A DNA stretch of 64,000 nt from contig CM048746.1 of assembly GCA_026315105.1 (NCBI GenBank), forward strand, positions 349,745,548 to 349,809,547. Direction: 5' to 3'. Positions within the stretch are counted from its first letter, which is position 1. The number at the start of each line of letters is the position of its first letter. The DNA is from Locusta migratoria. Lineage: Eukaryota > Arthropoda > Insecta > Orthoptera > Acrididae. The notes under the pieces were generated by a model that was given only the letters and a program-made list of their open reading frames with translations, made no database searches and was not told the origin of the DNA. Shown here in pieces: positions 23,673 through 34,070 of this stretch. The position numbers and the translations under genes are program-made.

Positions 23673-23974
23673 GTTGTATACAGTTCGTTCCTGCAATCGT
23701 CAACTGCGACAGTCTACAACTCCCTTCAGCATCTGCACCACAAATCACAACTGAGCTTCGTCGCACGCAAATGGCGACCAAAACTTTTAAATGACGTCAG
23801 CTAAAGATAGAGAGCGCAATTAAAATAAATAAGTTTTATCAACATATATACATCAATCAATGTGCATTTAAAAATAAGAATCGAATTTATAAAGGCTAAA
23901 ATGTTATTTTCCTGAACCTTATAAGTGAAGGAACTTATATTCTATTTTGACTACATCAGTAGTACCTTCTGTGC
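23673..23974. promoter_or_regulatory. Shared bidirectional promoter of LSM14 and cytochrome c1
   Basis: Only about 300 bp separate the two start codons, so the 5' UTRs and core promoters of both genes must lie here or overlap. A perfect CRE palindrome TGACGTCA lies at 23792-23799. AAATGGCGAC at about 23770, and GATGGCGGCC overlapping the cytochrome c1 start, resemble YY1/Pho sites, which are common at nuclear genes for mitochondrial proteins. No canonical TATA box is obvious at a sensible distance. Transcription starts cannot be fixed from sequence alone. Confidence 0.7.
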
Positions 23975-24049
23975 ATGATGGCGGCCACTGTGGGTAGGGT
24001 TAGCGGAGTAAGGTTGCTTAAATCGAATTGTAATGTTTTACGATCTCAG
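23975..24049 (+). CDS. CYC1: Cytochrome c1, exon 1 (mitochondrial presequence)
   Basis: ATG ATG GCG GCC opens a 25-codon exon reading MMAATVGRVSGVRLLKSNCN then VLRSQ, and ends CAG|GTGAGT in phase 0. It is Arg/Lys/Ser-rich with no acidic residues, as expected for a matrix-targeting presequence. The second ATG (23978) gives the usual MAAT start and may be the true one. Cytochrome c1 is the haem-bearing subunit of complex III that passes electrons from the Rieske protein to cytochrome c. Confidence 0.88.
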
Positions 24050-24334
24050 GTGAGTCAATAATTACTTTTCTCGTTGTATGTTTTAAGATGTTTGATACAC
24101 CACTCCACAATTCAATGAAATAATTCAATCCCTTCAAGGTCCCCGTGCACACTACAGTACTCTGCACTAGATTTAGCTGAAGGGTAAAAAGGTTCATTGT
24201 GACATAATGGTGTGTAGTCATTATGAAGGAGGCCTTAAAACTCGAAATATGTACAAATGTTCTGATATGTTGCAAACAATTAGTTATGTGAGGTCTGTGG
24301 GATCAGCACTTCCTGAATCGTGTACTACTTGCAG

Positions 24335-24385
24335 GTTGCCAGCATCTCAACAGCAAGGACGACCTGGTCCAGAGGGAGAAAAGCG
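24335..24385 (+). CDS. CYC1: Cytochrome c1, exon 2 (end of matrix-targeting sequence)
   Basis: A 51-nt exon after CTACTTGCAG, ending AAAGCG|GTTAGT, reads VASISTARTTWSRGRKA. WSRGRK directly before the hydrophobic sorting segment is typical of insect cytochrome c1 precursors. Phase 0 at both ends. It is followed by a 24.8-kb intron that holds most of the transposons in this window. Confidence 0.85.
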
Positions 24386-25204
24386 GTTAGTATTCTATAC
24401 TTGTAATTAAAGTTGTTTATTTTTATGCGTATAAACTATTTCCTACTTGGTGTTAGATCAATTATGCTTGTTCGATAATATTTCTAACTTTGACCTTAGT
24501 ATTTTGTACAGTAGGCCAATTTGGTGGTGGTAATGAAGGGAGTACATGACATTATTCTCAAGGGTGGATGATTAAAGTAACAAAATATATTCAGAGTTTA
24601 TATAATTTAGCCGAAGTTTCAAAATATGATTTTGTTTGTGTTTTTTTTTTCCATAGGGCCTAAATGAATTATCTTAGTCCTATTAGTTTTTGAACGAACT
24701 AATGCCAAGAAAATTGTAAATATCATTTAAGTATAGTTTGACCTTTGTCTTACACAGGAAAGCTGATATGCTGTAGTCAGTAAGTTGTAGACTTGTGCAG
24801 AGAAATCAAACATATGAAAGTTGTAGGCCTAAACATAAAATGATTCAGTATTACAGTAGCTTGATTGAAAAAGGATATCGCTCTCATCGTTATGAAAACT
24901 TATGGATCACAGATTTGACCTATTGTTCTCAGTAATACTGTACATGTAGTCTTATATAAGTTCATCCATCACATCTGTCTACTGAGTTATTATGGAGGTC
25001 AGCACTTTCTCTCCTCAATCAATAAATTTTTTAAAGAAGCAAGAGAATGTCTACAGCCCGTATCTTAAGTCAGATAGAAATAGTTTTATGCCCTCATTTG
25101 CTTTTGTCTGATTACTCTTGCAATAAAAACAAACAAACAAAATTATAAAATAAGACATTCTGTTTACAAGGCAAGGTTATATTATACTGGATGCAATTGA
25201 ATTT
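24386..25204. other. Cytochrome c1 intron 2, start, nothing recognised
   Basis: AT-rich intron sequence without a recognised element. Confidence 0.45.
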
Positions 25205-25460
25205 GGTAAAATTTTACCAATTCTGTGCCTCGTGGTGTGCTGATATTGGCAGTGACTTTAGATCCTAATTATTTAGAATGAAGGGAAGTATTTAGTGCTG
25301 ACCATTAAACATATAATAGACCATGAAGTACATATGCTGTATGGTTATATTTTCTTGTATGTACCCTTGCGATATAAGTACCGTATATTAAACTCAAAGT
25401 GGACATTTTCTTGCCAACATTAACACACTATGCTGTCGGTGCTATATGTAAAATTTAACC
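25205..25460. mobile_element. Short TIR element (MITE-like), GGTTAAATTTTAC family
   Basis: Left end GGTAAAATTTTACC...GTGTGCTGATATTGGCA and the reverse complement of the right end, GGTTAAATTTTAC...AGTGTGTTAATGTTGGCAA, are imperfect inverted repeats of about 48 bp around a 256-bp element. The same termini recur at 30406-30606, 46792-47017 and 47801-48027. No coding capacity. Confidence 0.65.
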
Positions 25461-25591
25461 TTAAACTAGACTTGTTCATTAGGTACTGAAGACCAAATAA
25501 CTCTTGTTTAGTCCACGTATTCAAATACAATTACGTACATGCTCAGAGGTACATTGCTTTTATGTGGAGTAATAAAGCAAATATATTTTGA

Positions 25592-25765
25592 AAAGGTGTA
25601 ATTAAGTAACATTGGTAAAATTTTACTTGCCGTCCTAGTGGCCTCGTGCGATTATGTTGGCAACATCAACATCATAGTAGAAAATGTGCTAATTTGGAAG
25701 AAGCATTACACCTTGCATAGGTCTACTATTGATAGTGGCCTAAGATCAATAAGGATCTGCTCGAC
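25592..25765. mobile_element. 174-bp interspersed repeat, copy 1
   Basis: Nearly identical to 29548-29722. Flanked by ATATTTTGA (25583-25591) and ATATTTGA (25766-25773), a probable 8-bp target duplication. It contains the GTAAAATTTTACTT and GTTGGCAACATC motifs shared with the neighbouring TIR elements, plus GGTGTAAT near its start and ATTACACC further in. Confidence 0.7.
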
Positions 25766-25965
25766 ATATTTGAAAATCCAAATGTTGTAGCTTTCATAAA
25801 ACATTGTTACAAGAGCGTTGTTTTATGCAATGCAAACATTTAGTTTTTAATGAATTTATTGCAGGTAACACAATTGCACTCACACAATAAAATAACATAG
25901 TACATCATAAAAAGAAAGAATAATAAACATCAAAGAAATTAATTTTTACATATATTTTATACATA

Positions 25966-27571
25966 TCAAAGACACCCACCACTTCCTCAATCGCCTGAAA
26001 TCCTTACCCAGCCTGTTACCATCAGAAACCATCCTTGTAACCATTGATGCCGCTTCCTTATACACCAATATCCCACATTCCAGGGCCTTGCTGCGATGGA
26101 GTATTTCCTTTCACGCCGACCACCCAATTCCCTACCTAAAACCTCTTTCCTTAATACCCTAGCCAGCTTCATCCTAACCCACAACTTCTTCACTTTTGAG
26201 GGCCAGACATACCAACAACTAAAGGGAACAGCAATGGGAACCAGGATGGCCCCCTCATACGCAAACTTATTCATGGGACGCTTAGAGGAAGCCTTCCTGG
26301 ATACCCAAGCCTGTCAACCCAAAGTTTGGTACAGATTCATTGACGACATCTTTATGATCTGGACTCACAGTGAAGAAGAACTCCAGAATTTCCTCTCCAA
26401 CCTCAACTTCTTTCGTCCCATCAAATTCACCTGGTCCTATTCCAAATCCCATGCCACTTTCCTTGATGTCGACCTCCATCTATCCAACGGCCAACTACAC
26501 ACATCCGTCCACATCAAACCTACCAACAAACAACAGTACCTGCATTATGACAGCTGCCATCCTTTCCACATCAAACGTTCCCTTCCCTACAGCTTAGGTC
26601 TTCGTAGCAAACAAGTCTGCTCCAGTCCTGAATCCCTGAACCAATACACCAATAACCTGATAACAGCCTTCGCATCCCGCAGCTATCCTCCTGATCTGGT
26701 ACAGAAACAAATTGCCAGATACACTTCCTCGTCCCCCCAAATTCAGAACCTTCCACAGAAGAACCCCAGAAGTGCCCCTCTTGTCACCAGATACTTTCCG
26801 GGACTGGAGCGGACTCTGAATGTGGCTCTCCAGCAAGGATATGACTTCCTTAAATCCTGCCCCAAAATGAGATGCGTCCTTCATGAAATCCTTCCTACTC
26901 CACCGACAGTGTCTTTCCGCCACCCACCTAACCTCCGTAACCTCCTAGTCCACCCCTATGAAATCCCCAAACCACCTTCCCTACCCTCTGGCTCCTACCC
27001 TTGTAACCGTCCCCGTTGTAAAACCTACCCTATGCACCCTTCCACCACCATTTACTCCAGTCTCGTAACCCGGAAGGTGTACACGATCAAAGGCACAGCC
27101 ACTTGCGATAGTACCCACGTGATCTACCAACCGACATGCCTGCACTGTGAAGGGTTCTATGTGGGAATGACCAGCAACAAACTGTACATTCACATGAATG
27201 GACAGAGGCAGACAGTGTTTGTTGGTAACGAGGATCACCCTGTGGCTAAACATGCCTTGGTGCACGGCCAGCACATCTTGGCACAGTGCTACACCGTCTG
27301 GGTTATCTGGATACTTCCCACCGACACCAATCCTTCAGAACTCCGGATATGGGAACTAGCCCCTCAGCATATTCTCTCTTCCCGTTGCCCACCTGGTCTT
27401 AACCTCCGCTAAATTTGAATTTCCGCCCCGCCATCTTTAACCATCTTAACATCTTTGCCTCGGTTCTCTGGGCAGAGGCTCTGCCTCTAGTGGCATCTCT
27501 GTTTAACTTCTTAACTTCTTTGGTTTCTACAGTATGTCTGCCCAGGTGTGCTTGCGTCTGTGTGAATGTAT

Positions 27572-27632
<61 letters not shown>

Positions 27633-27772
27633 CACCTTCCTTTTCTTCCCCCAAGGTAAGTCTTTCCTCTCCCGGGATTGGAATGGCTCCTTACCCCCTT
27701 CCTTAAAACCCTCATCATTTCCTTTTCCCTCTCCTTCCCTTTTGCCTGAAGAAGCAACTGGGTTGCGAAAGC

Positions 27773-27822
<50 letters not shown>

Positions 27823-27870
27823 ATTTATTTGTGATGCTGTCACACCTGTGCTCCTTCGCCTGGTGAGTAA
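25966..27870 (+). mobile_element. Penelope-like element (5'-truncated) with 3' UTR
   Basis: Starts inside the RT region (TIDAASLYTNIPHS, first catalytic Asp, at about 26046-26090), then a frameshift near 26090, then the long frame 26096-27415, then a 3' UTR with two (GT)n tracts (about 27571-27630 and 27773-27819). Related copies lie at 1030, 16832/18657, 31440, 32095, 62000 and 63870. It sits in sense orientation in cytochrome c1 intron 2. The 3' boundary is approximate. Confidence 0.9.
26096..27412 (+). pseudogene. Penelope-like RT plus GIY-YIG endonuclease, 438-codon open frame
   Basis: RT blocks in order: FEGQTYQQLKGTAMGTRMAP and SYANLFMG (residues about 35-61), catalytic WYRFIDDIFMIW (78-89, intact Asp pair), FTWSYSKSHATFLDVDLHL (111-129). 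A thumb region follows, then a zinc-finger-like CNRPRC (303-308) and a second Cys pair CLHC, then GIY-YIG-type HVIYQPT (341-347) and FYVGMT (354-359). The usual Arg of the endonuclease helix (family pattern LRxR before MNGH) reads LYIH here, so the catalytic Arg appears lost. The stretch ends GLNLR and stop. The N-terminal RT part is missing and a frameshift lies just upstream, so this is a dead fragment with an unusually long intact frame. Such elements copy RNA into nicked DNA. Confidence 0.88.
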
Positions 27871-28003
27871 CCTGTCTATTTTTTATATATAATTTTTGGT
27901 CTTAATATTCATACCATATATTTATATATATACACTTATCATAGAATTGCTATTTCATCAGCTTTTGTACTCACAGTAATTTAAGCTGTACTCTTATGTT
28001 CTA
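27871..28003. other. Intron spacer
   Basis: Short AT-rich spacer between the Penelope-like element and the foldback element. Nothing recognised. Confidence 0.4.
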
Positions 28004-28258
28004 TCAATCACGGGTCTTGGCCCAAAAATTAGGCTTTTGGCACTCATTTGCAGTCAGCATGAAGCTACAGATCACTTTTACACAGAAAATCTTGATCTAT
28101 AACCTAAGTTCTGCTTGTAAATAAACTATTGTTTATAGATTAAGATTTTGTGATCTGTAGCTTCACTCTAATTGTGAGCTATAGGTTAACAGAGGTGCGA
28201 TTTTCATAAGCAAGTGCCGAAGGTACGAATTTTGGGGTTGAGACCTGTGATTGATGGA
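28004..28258. mobile_element. Foldback/MITE element, complete copy
   Basis: The two halves are reverse complements over most of their length. Left ATCAATCACGGGTCTTGGCC, GAAGCTACAGATCAC and AATAAACTATTG face right-hand CAATCACAGGTCTCAACCCC, GAAGCTACAGATCAC and CAATAGTTTATT read on the other strand. It would fold into one long hairpin. A half copy lies at 28890-29040. Confidence 0.7.
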
Positions 28259-28889
28259 CCAGTGCTTAAATTATTGTGAGTTCAGAAGCTATGATACAAT
28301 TCAATTCAGTACGATATAATTTTCACCTGTCAATAGTAGAGTCAATGCGAAGTGAAACACTTTTCCCAAATTACCGAAAATAGGCCTATTTGCTAAGCTG
28401 TTAGATGTCTAAAGAACATAGAATGACTTCAGTACTGTTCTGTACATATCTTGAAGTAAATAAATAATGCTGTTCTTGCTCTATGGTTGACTGATTTTTG
28501 TATGTATCTTTGTCCACTCAGTAAAGCAAAACTTTTGTGTTGTCATGCGATTGGCTAATGTCAGTGTTATGTGATTGCCGGCAATCGGCACCCTTTCCCA
28601 ACATTATCATGCAAAGTGGCTGGGATGGGAAGTAAAATTTAATGATGGTTTTGTCATAGCATTATGCTGTTATATGGCAAGTTGGATGGATGGATAGGGG
28701 CAGTTCAGCTTTAGAAGAAAAGGGATAATAGATGCAATTTGTCTGGGCATAACTGTAGACTGGGATACCACCCGTCTGCTTTTGACCCGTGATGTCATCA
28801 AGATGTGGGAAAACCAGTATACGGGATATCTTAATACTTCTGTACTGTAGATACAAATAATCTGTAATTATTATAGATAACAGAATGTA
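28259..28889. other. Cytochrome c1 intron 2, nothing firmly recognised
   Basis: Near 28603-28638, CCAACATTATCATGC...GTAAAATTTAA resembles one terminus of the GGTTAAATTTTAC element family. No partner was found. Confidence 0.35.
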
Positions 28890-29040
28890 CCATCGATCAC
28901 AGGTCTTAGCCCAAAAATTCGCACCTTCGGCGCTCACATAAGAAAAATCTGTTAACCTACACCTAATCATCAGAGAGAAGCTACAGATCACTTTTTAAAA
29001 ACAAAATTTTAATCTGTTTTGTTTGTAAACAAACTATCGT
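28890..29040. mobile_element. Foldback element, half copy
   Basis: Matches one arm of the 28004-28258 foldback: ATCACAGGTCTTAGCCCAAA, CACCTTCGGCGCTCA and GAAGCTACAGATCAC. The second arm is absent. Confidence 0.6.
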
Positions 29041-29539
29041 CTTTACCTCAACCACCACATAATCTCTCACACCTTCTCAAAACACGCACGTACGTCAAAA
29101 CTACCGCGCTGCAATGACGAGTCAAAGCTGGCAGGCAGTATCCCCATATACAGGTGACCCTTTGTCTGTTATGAATCGTATGAGACAGATAGAGAACATT
29201 CTGTCAGGGGACTATTGATGACACTTGAAATAAATGACAAACCCAGCTCATATGTAAAACACTAATGTCCAGGATGGAATAACATTGTTAAGAAAACTAT
29301 AGATTGCCTTTTCACTACACAAACACAATTAAAAGAATACTCAAACATTAAGTTTACAAGCAACACATCCTCCAGAAGACGAAAAGTGAATTTCGTAAAC
29401 TGTTTTTCTCTGTTGTGTTTACATGTTATAGCCTGAATTGGATTTCCTAGCTCACTTAATATGGTGGCTGAAAAGCAGCTGATTCAGTTCCTGATTTTGT
29501 CAGCACAATCACTAGTATTCTTTACTGAAATACACATAT
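29041..29539. other. Cytochrome c1 intron 2, nothing recognised
   Basis: No feature recognised. Confidence 0.4.
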
Positions 29540-29547
29540 ACATTTGA

Positions 29548-29722
29548 AAAGGTGTAATTAAGTAACATTGGTAAAATTTTACTTCCCGTCCTAGTGGCCT
29601 CGTGCGATTATGTTTGGCAACATCAACAACATTGTAGAAAATGTGCTAGTTTGGAAGAAGCATTACACCTTGCATAGGTCTACTATTGATAGTAGCCTAA
29701 GATCAATAAGGATCTGCTCGAC
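29548..29722. mobile_element. 175-bp interspersed repeat, copy 2
   Basis: A few mismatches from the copy at 25592-25765. A perfect 8-bp flanking repeat ACATTTGA (29540-29547 and 29723-29730) marks it as an insertion. Confidence 0.75.
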
Positions 29723-29730
29723 ACATTTGA

Positions 29731-30066
29731 ATCTCTCTAATATTCATTTTTTTATTTCCCGGTAAAAATGTCACTCTGTGCCGAACATTCTTAACAAGAA
29801 AACACAATCTGACAAACCAAGAACGCTTCAAAAATGGTTATTTTTATATGGGCATGAAAATAGTGGAACTGAAAAACCGCTTTACAGAAGTGGATTTCTA
29901 TAATCGATTTTGGAGTGTTTACATGGCCAACCAAAAGCAGATTTGGGAAATCTATTTAAAAAATCCGGTTTTGGGAGCCCATGTAAACGGGGTGAAAATC
30001 TTATTTTACATAAGAACCTTCTTCAGAAATAGCACATGCACACGCCCCCTGTAGACGGTGGTGATG

Positions 30067-30131
<65 letters not shown>

Positions 30132-30405
30132 GGCCTAACTTGATTGCTGATACCTAATGCCTGAAGTAATGTGTACCTATAAAATCAAACTGTCGTCAAT
30201 CCAAAGATAGGTGTGAACTTTATTATTAGGCATGGTTATGTTAGAAGTGGTTTTCGTTTGATTTTTGTAACCTCATTGCACGAGTATCAGAGGTAAGCTG
30301 GTGAAGAAGCTACACACAATAAAACTTCATGTACAAAAGTTCTGCTTGTTTAAATACTCCATATGTCACTGATTTTATCACATTCATTTGCCAGTCACTG
30401 TCTTT
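29731..30405. other. Cytochrome c1 intron 2, includes (GT)n
   Basis: Holds a (GT)n microsatellite at about 30068-30130. The ~250 bp before it contain a loose inverted repeat (GTGTTTACATGG against CCCATGTAAAC) but no assigned family. Confidence 0.45.
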
Positions 30406-30606
30406 GGTTAAATTTTACTTACTGTCTTCAGATAAGAATATCTACTAGGGCCTATCAACCATAAATCAGGAACAGCGTTAATATTGTACATCACAGTCAA
30501 TGAAAAAAATTGTGCTCTCATTATGTGTCATGAGTTTTCTAATAACATTCAAAGGTCATTGCCAACATCACACCACGCTGTCGTGACTGTAAGTAAAATT
30601 TTACAA
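30406..30606. mobile_element. Short TIR element, GGTTAAATTTTAC family
   Basis: Left end GGTTAAATTTTACTTACTGT. The right end read in reverse complement is GTAAAATTTTACTTACAGTC, then ACGACAGCGTGGTGTGATG and TTGGCAA. The left repeat is shorter because the inner part has diverged. Confidence 0.55.
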
Positions 30607-30996
30607 TTACTTCATTTGTTGTCCTTTCATGTTTTGAAATGTCATAATGCTATTCTGCATATGAGAAATTATTTAGCTATGTTACTTACTGTGATTTCCT
30701 AATGTGTCAGTCCAGAATCCACTAGGCTAATGAATAAATGTACTATAAAATGTTAGCTGTGTTAAAACATTAATTCAAGAAATTTTGATAAAATCTCTTT
30801 TAGAGGCTTTTGTCAAAGAAAATTTATGTGCTAATGCTTTTACTCCGTGATGACACTTGTAATAATTGTCGGATGCAAAGTGACTTAAAAATGTTTTCAT
30901 GTAAGTTTGTGAACTTACCCAAGGTACAGATTTTCTTCTCATAGAATAGGCAAGAAATTGAGGCAACCCAAAAGTGTTTAATTAAAATTATATATA

Positions 30997-31031
<35 letters not shown>

Positions 31032-31439
31032 TTAATATATAGTATGCAGGCAGATTAATTTGATAAAATATCAGTGTTGCTGTATGTTACTTCCATGTAG
31101 TTACATCAAACAAATTTCTATATAAAATACGCTGTGATATAGAATAAATGTAAATCTAAAGTGTTTCTTTATTTCTTTGTCAGATGTTTCTAAACTGTTC
31201 AGTTTTGTTAATGATCATAACTATGTACTGGAAGGTGATCTCACATAGAGTTAAAAGTAATCATTTTTCCTGTGGAAACATAGGACATGTCGGGCATTTA
31301 TTTATCTGTAATTTCTCCTCTCCCCCCCCCCCCCCCAATAAAAAATCTTATTTGTGTAAACCCCATCTTCTTATATATTCACCTTTGGGCTGGTTGTCAA
31401 GGATAAAGATGTCAATAATGGAGGATAGATAACTCGCTG
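30607..31439. other. Cytochrome c1 intron 2, simple repeats only
   Basis: (GT)n at about 31000-31029 and poly(C) at about 31323-31336. Nothing else recognised. Confidence 0.45.
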
Positions 31440-31990
31440 AACTGCTAACAGGTGTGGGGGGGGGGGGGGATAGGTAATCACACTAACACAACTCAAATTT
31501 TCGGCAAAGACATTCATACCATCTCTCGGACAACTATACACACAACCACCATGTCCAACCACTCCAGTGTCATAAGCATCTAGACTGTGAATGAGGTGGG
31601 GAGTGGAGGGGAAGGATGCTGGGTAAGGGTGGGGATGGAAGGTTCCACATGTTAGATTGTAAAGGTACTGATAGGTGGGAATTTAAATTGCGGCATTGAA
31701 TACAGTGATGGCAAGGGGAAGTTTAAAAGGGAGTTGAGGGGATTTGAAAAGATAAAAATAATAAGGGATAAATAAAAAGCAATTAAGGGGTGACACATAG
31801 TTACAAGGGAGACAGGAATTGGAGAGATACAGGATAATGAGTGGGGAAGGAGGGGGTGTGGGAAATTATCTTAGTTTGAGGCCAGGGTGGTTGCGGACTG
31901 TAAAATGTGTTGAAGGAACAACCCTCATCTCTGCAGTTCAGAACAGCAGGTGTGGAGGAAGGATGTCGGGCAGGCCTGACCAACCGTTCG
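31440..31990 (-). mobile_element. Penelope-like C-terminal end and 3' UTR remnant
   Basis: Reading the minus strand, the segment near 31990-31860 (CTGCAGAGATGAGGGTTGTT and CACCCTGGCCTCAAACTAAG) resembles the GLNLR stop region of the 26- and 62-kb elements. A pyrimidine-rich 3' UTR-like stretch follows. Strongly decayed. The lower boundary is uncertain. It lies head to head with the fragment at 32095. Confidence 0.45.
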
Positions 31991-32094
31991 ACAAGCAAAG
32001 TTGGTCAGGAAGCACCTCCATACATCTAATTTATCGGACCACTGATAAATTTGTCTCGACGAATCGGAACATGGGTAGTAGGGGCTTTACGGAT

Positions 32095-32265
32095 CCAACT
32101 CTCCACCATCCTCAGCCCCTTTATCTCCTGGATCCTTGCTTGTCACTGTTCATGCCACTCTACACCAATATCCCACATGCCTGTGGTCTCGCTCCTTTAG
32201 AGCACTACCTTTCTCTATATTGTTCAGACTCCAACCCTGATATCCTATCAAGTAGCCCAGGAAAA
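32095..32265 (+). mobile_element. Penelope-like RT fragment
   Basis: The frame reads LSLFMPLYTNIPHACGLAPL EHYLSLYCSDSNP, equivalent to the first RT catalytic block of the other copies (LYTNIPH, then LEHYLSQ). Truncated at both sides. Confidence 0.65.
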
Positions 32266-33089
32266 CATACAATTTAATTACTTTTATGTGGTTTTTTTTT
32301 ATGTAGTAAAGTTGATAACTGTCACTTTAACTACCAGTGGAGCTACACGACTTTCAAAGATATTGACAAAGAATATTAAGATTTGGAGCTGAATACTTCT
32401 TTTTTCCTATATCTGTCTGTAAGAGATTTATTCACCATATTACAAAAACCTTAACTTTCCAGCTAGTGGTATTATTATTGTTGACACCATAGATAAAACT
32501 GTTTAATATCTAAAAATTAATATCAATGTCATCATTTCATCATACAGCTATGGTTTCAAATTAAATTTTAAGTAACTTCCAACTAATAAAAACAGTCCAT
32601 TCCAGGCACAGTTACACTGTTCTAATTTTTGTGAACACTGTGAAAACTGAATTTCTAGCAGAATTATGTCCTTACTATTTTTGGAAAAAGCTATCTGAGA
32701 GACTCGTTTCTCCCCACATGATTGGGATAAATAACTGCAGCAACACAATATTAAATTACAAACTGTTTATTCCCACACATTTAATATATATGTTAGTACA
32801 ACAAGACAAGAGTGTGCACACTCTGTGTGTGGATGCAGTAGTTAGACAGAATTCATGAACAGCTGAAAGGGCTGCAGTCTTCAAGCCCTTTCCTCTTGGT
32901 GCATTGGCAGTGGAGAATCGGGCACCTGACATACTGCAGCCCACTACTTGTGAACGTACAACAGAGTTCACACTTTACACTCATGGTAAAATTTGCAGTT
33001 GCTTGTTAAGAAAAACTAGACATCTATGTTCTGTAAATTACATTTCTACAAAAGATAGAGTTTGCTATAGTTAAGATACTTCACAATCA

Positions 33090-33121
<32 letters not shown>

Positions 33122-33444
33122 ACAAGTCAAGTAACTACTACTAATAGTATCAATTCAGAGCAAATAACACTACAACAAAAACTTTACACAGTTGTTTGTG
33201 TAAACAAAACCAATTGAAGTGTCAGTAATAAACTCACTAAACACATTGAGAGTGCAAAAGTAATCAAACACTGTAAGCGAAATTTTCCCTTTGCAATTAC
33301 AGTAAGAACAGCAAGAAGACACCAGTTGAAAAGTACTATACATAGTAAATAACTAGTATATTAAACACCTCTTGCGATCTACTAACATTACACACACTTA
33401 TTGGAACTTACCTCTCGGGACCACTACAGCTGGAACTGCTAGCC
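32266..33444. other. Cytochrome c1 intron 2, unique-looking; short (CT)n
   Basis: A (CT)n tract lies at about 33092-33121. The rest, up to the LINE target site, has no recognised feature. Confidence 0.45.
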
Positions 33445-33457
33445 ACCAGATGTAAAC
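33445..33457. repeat. Target-site duplication of LINE copy A, left
   Basis: ACCAGATGTAAAC here is repeated at 45235-45247, directly after the A-tail of copy A. One base of the junction is ambiguous. Confidence 0.9.
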
Positions 33458-34070
33458 CCCCCAGGGGGCCCACAGTTCTTTTGTGGGTACGTGTGTGGCG
33501 CGCACGGGTCCCCGAGCCGGAGCAGCCTTTCTTCTGCCCCAGGCTGCTTCACTTTCCCTCCCGGTTTATGCCTTCGCCCGGAGACGGGCATATTTCGTGA
33601 GCTACGGTGGTTCTTGTCGTTTTTCTTCCTTCGTTCCTTCCTTTCTTACCCTTTGTTTCTGTCTCTCTTCTTGTACTCTCCTAGCCTTCTTCTCCTCCTC
33701 ATTAGTCTCCGCCTTGGCGTTTGAGACACTTCTTTCCTTCTTTCTCTTCACTTCCTCTATTCTTCTTCTTTCCTCCCTGTGCGTGTCTGAAGGCCGACCC
33801 ACGCATTATCATGCGTAGCAGGTGACGGGGTAACGCGTAATTCCCCGCCCCGGGTAGACAAGTAGGGCACGAACATACCCCCTGGTAAAGGCCAGGCCCA
33901 GGGAGGGGTGATTACCCGAGCTGGTACCTTCCGAACATGCCGATTGGTCCCTCCGTCAGTTCTCAGGAGGTGTGAACAATCACCTAAGGCGGGTAAGCCC
34001 TCGGAGAGGGCCCCCACTAGGAAGGATCGTGCCATCGGAGACGCCGGTAATCACGGGGGACACTTCCGCT

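Noticed and set aside
33483..33818. Hydrophobic open frames in the LINE 5' UTR (also 37610-38200)
   Set aside because: The Phe/Ser/Leu-rich frames come from a pyrimidine-rich 5' UTR present in both copies and are not kept in the same form between them.
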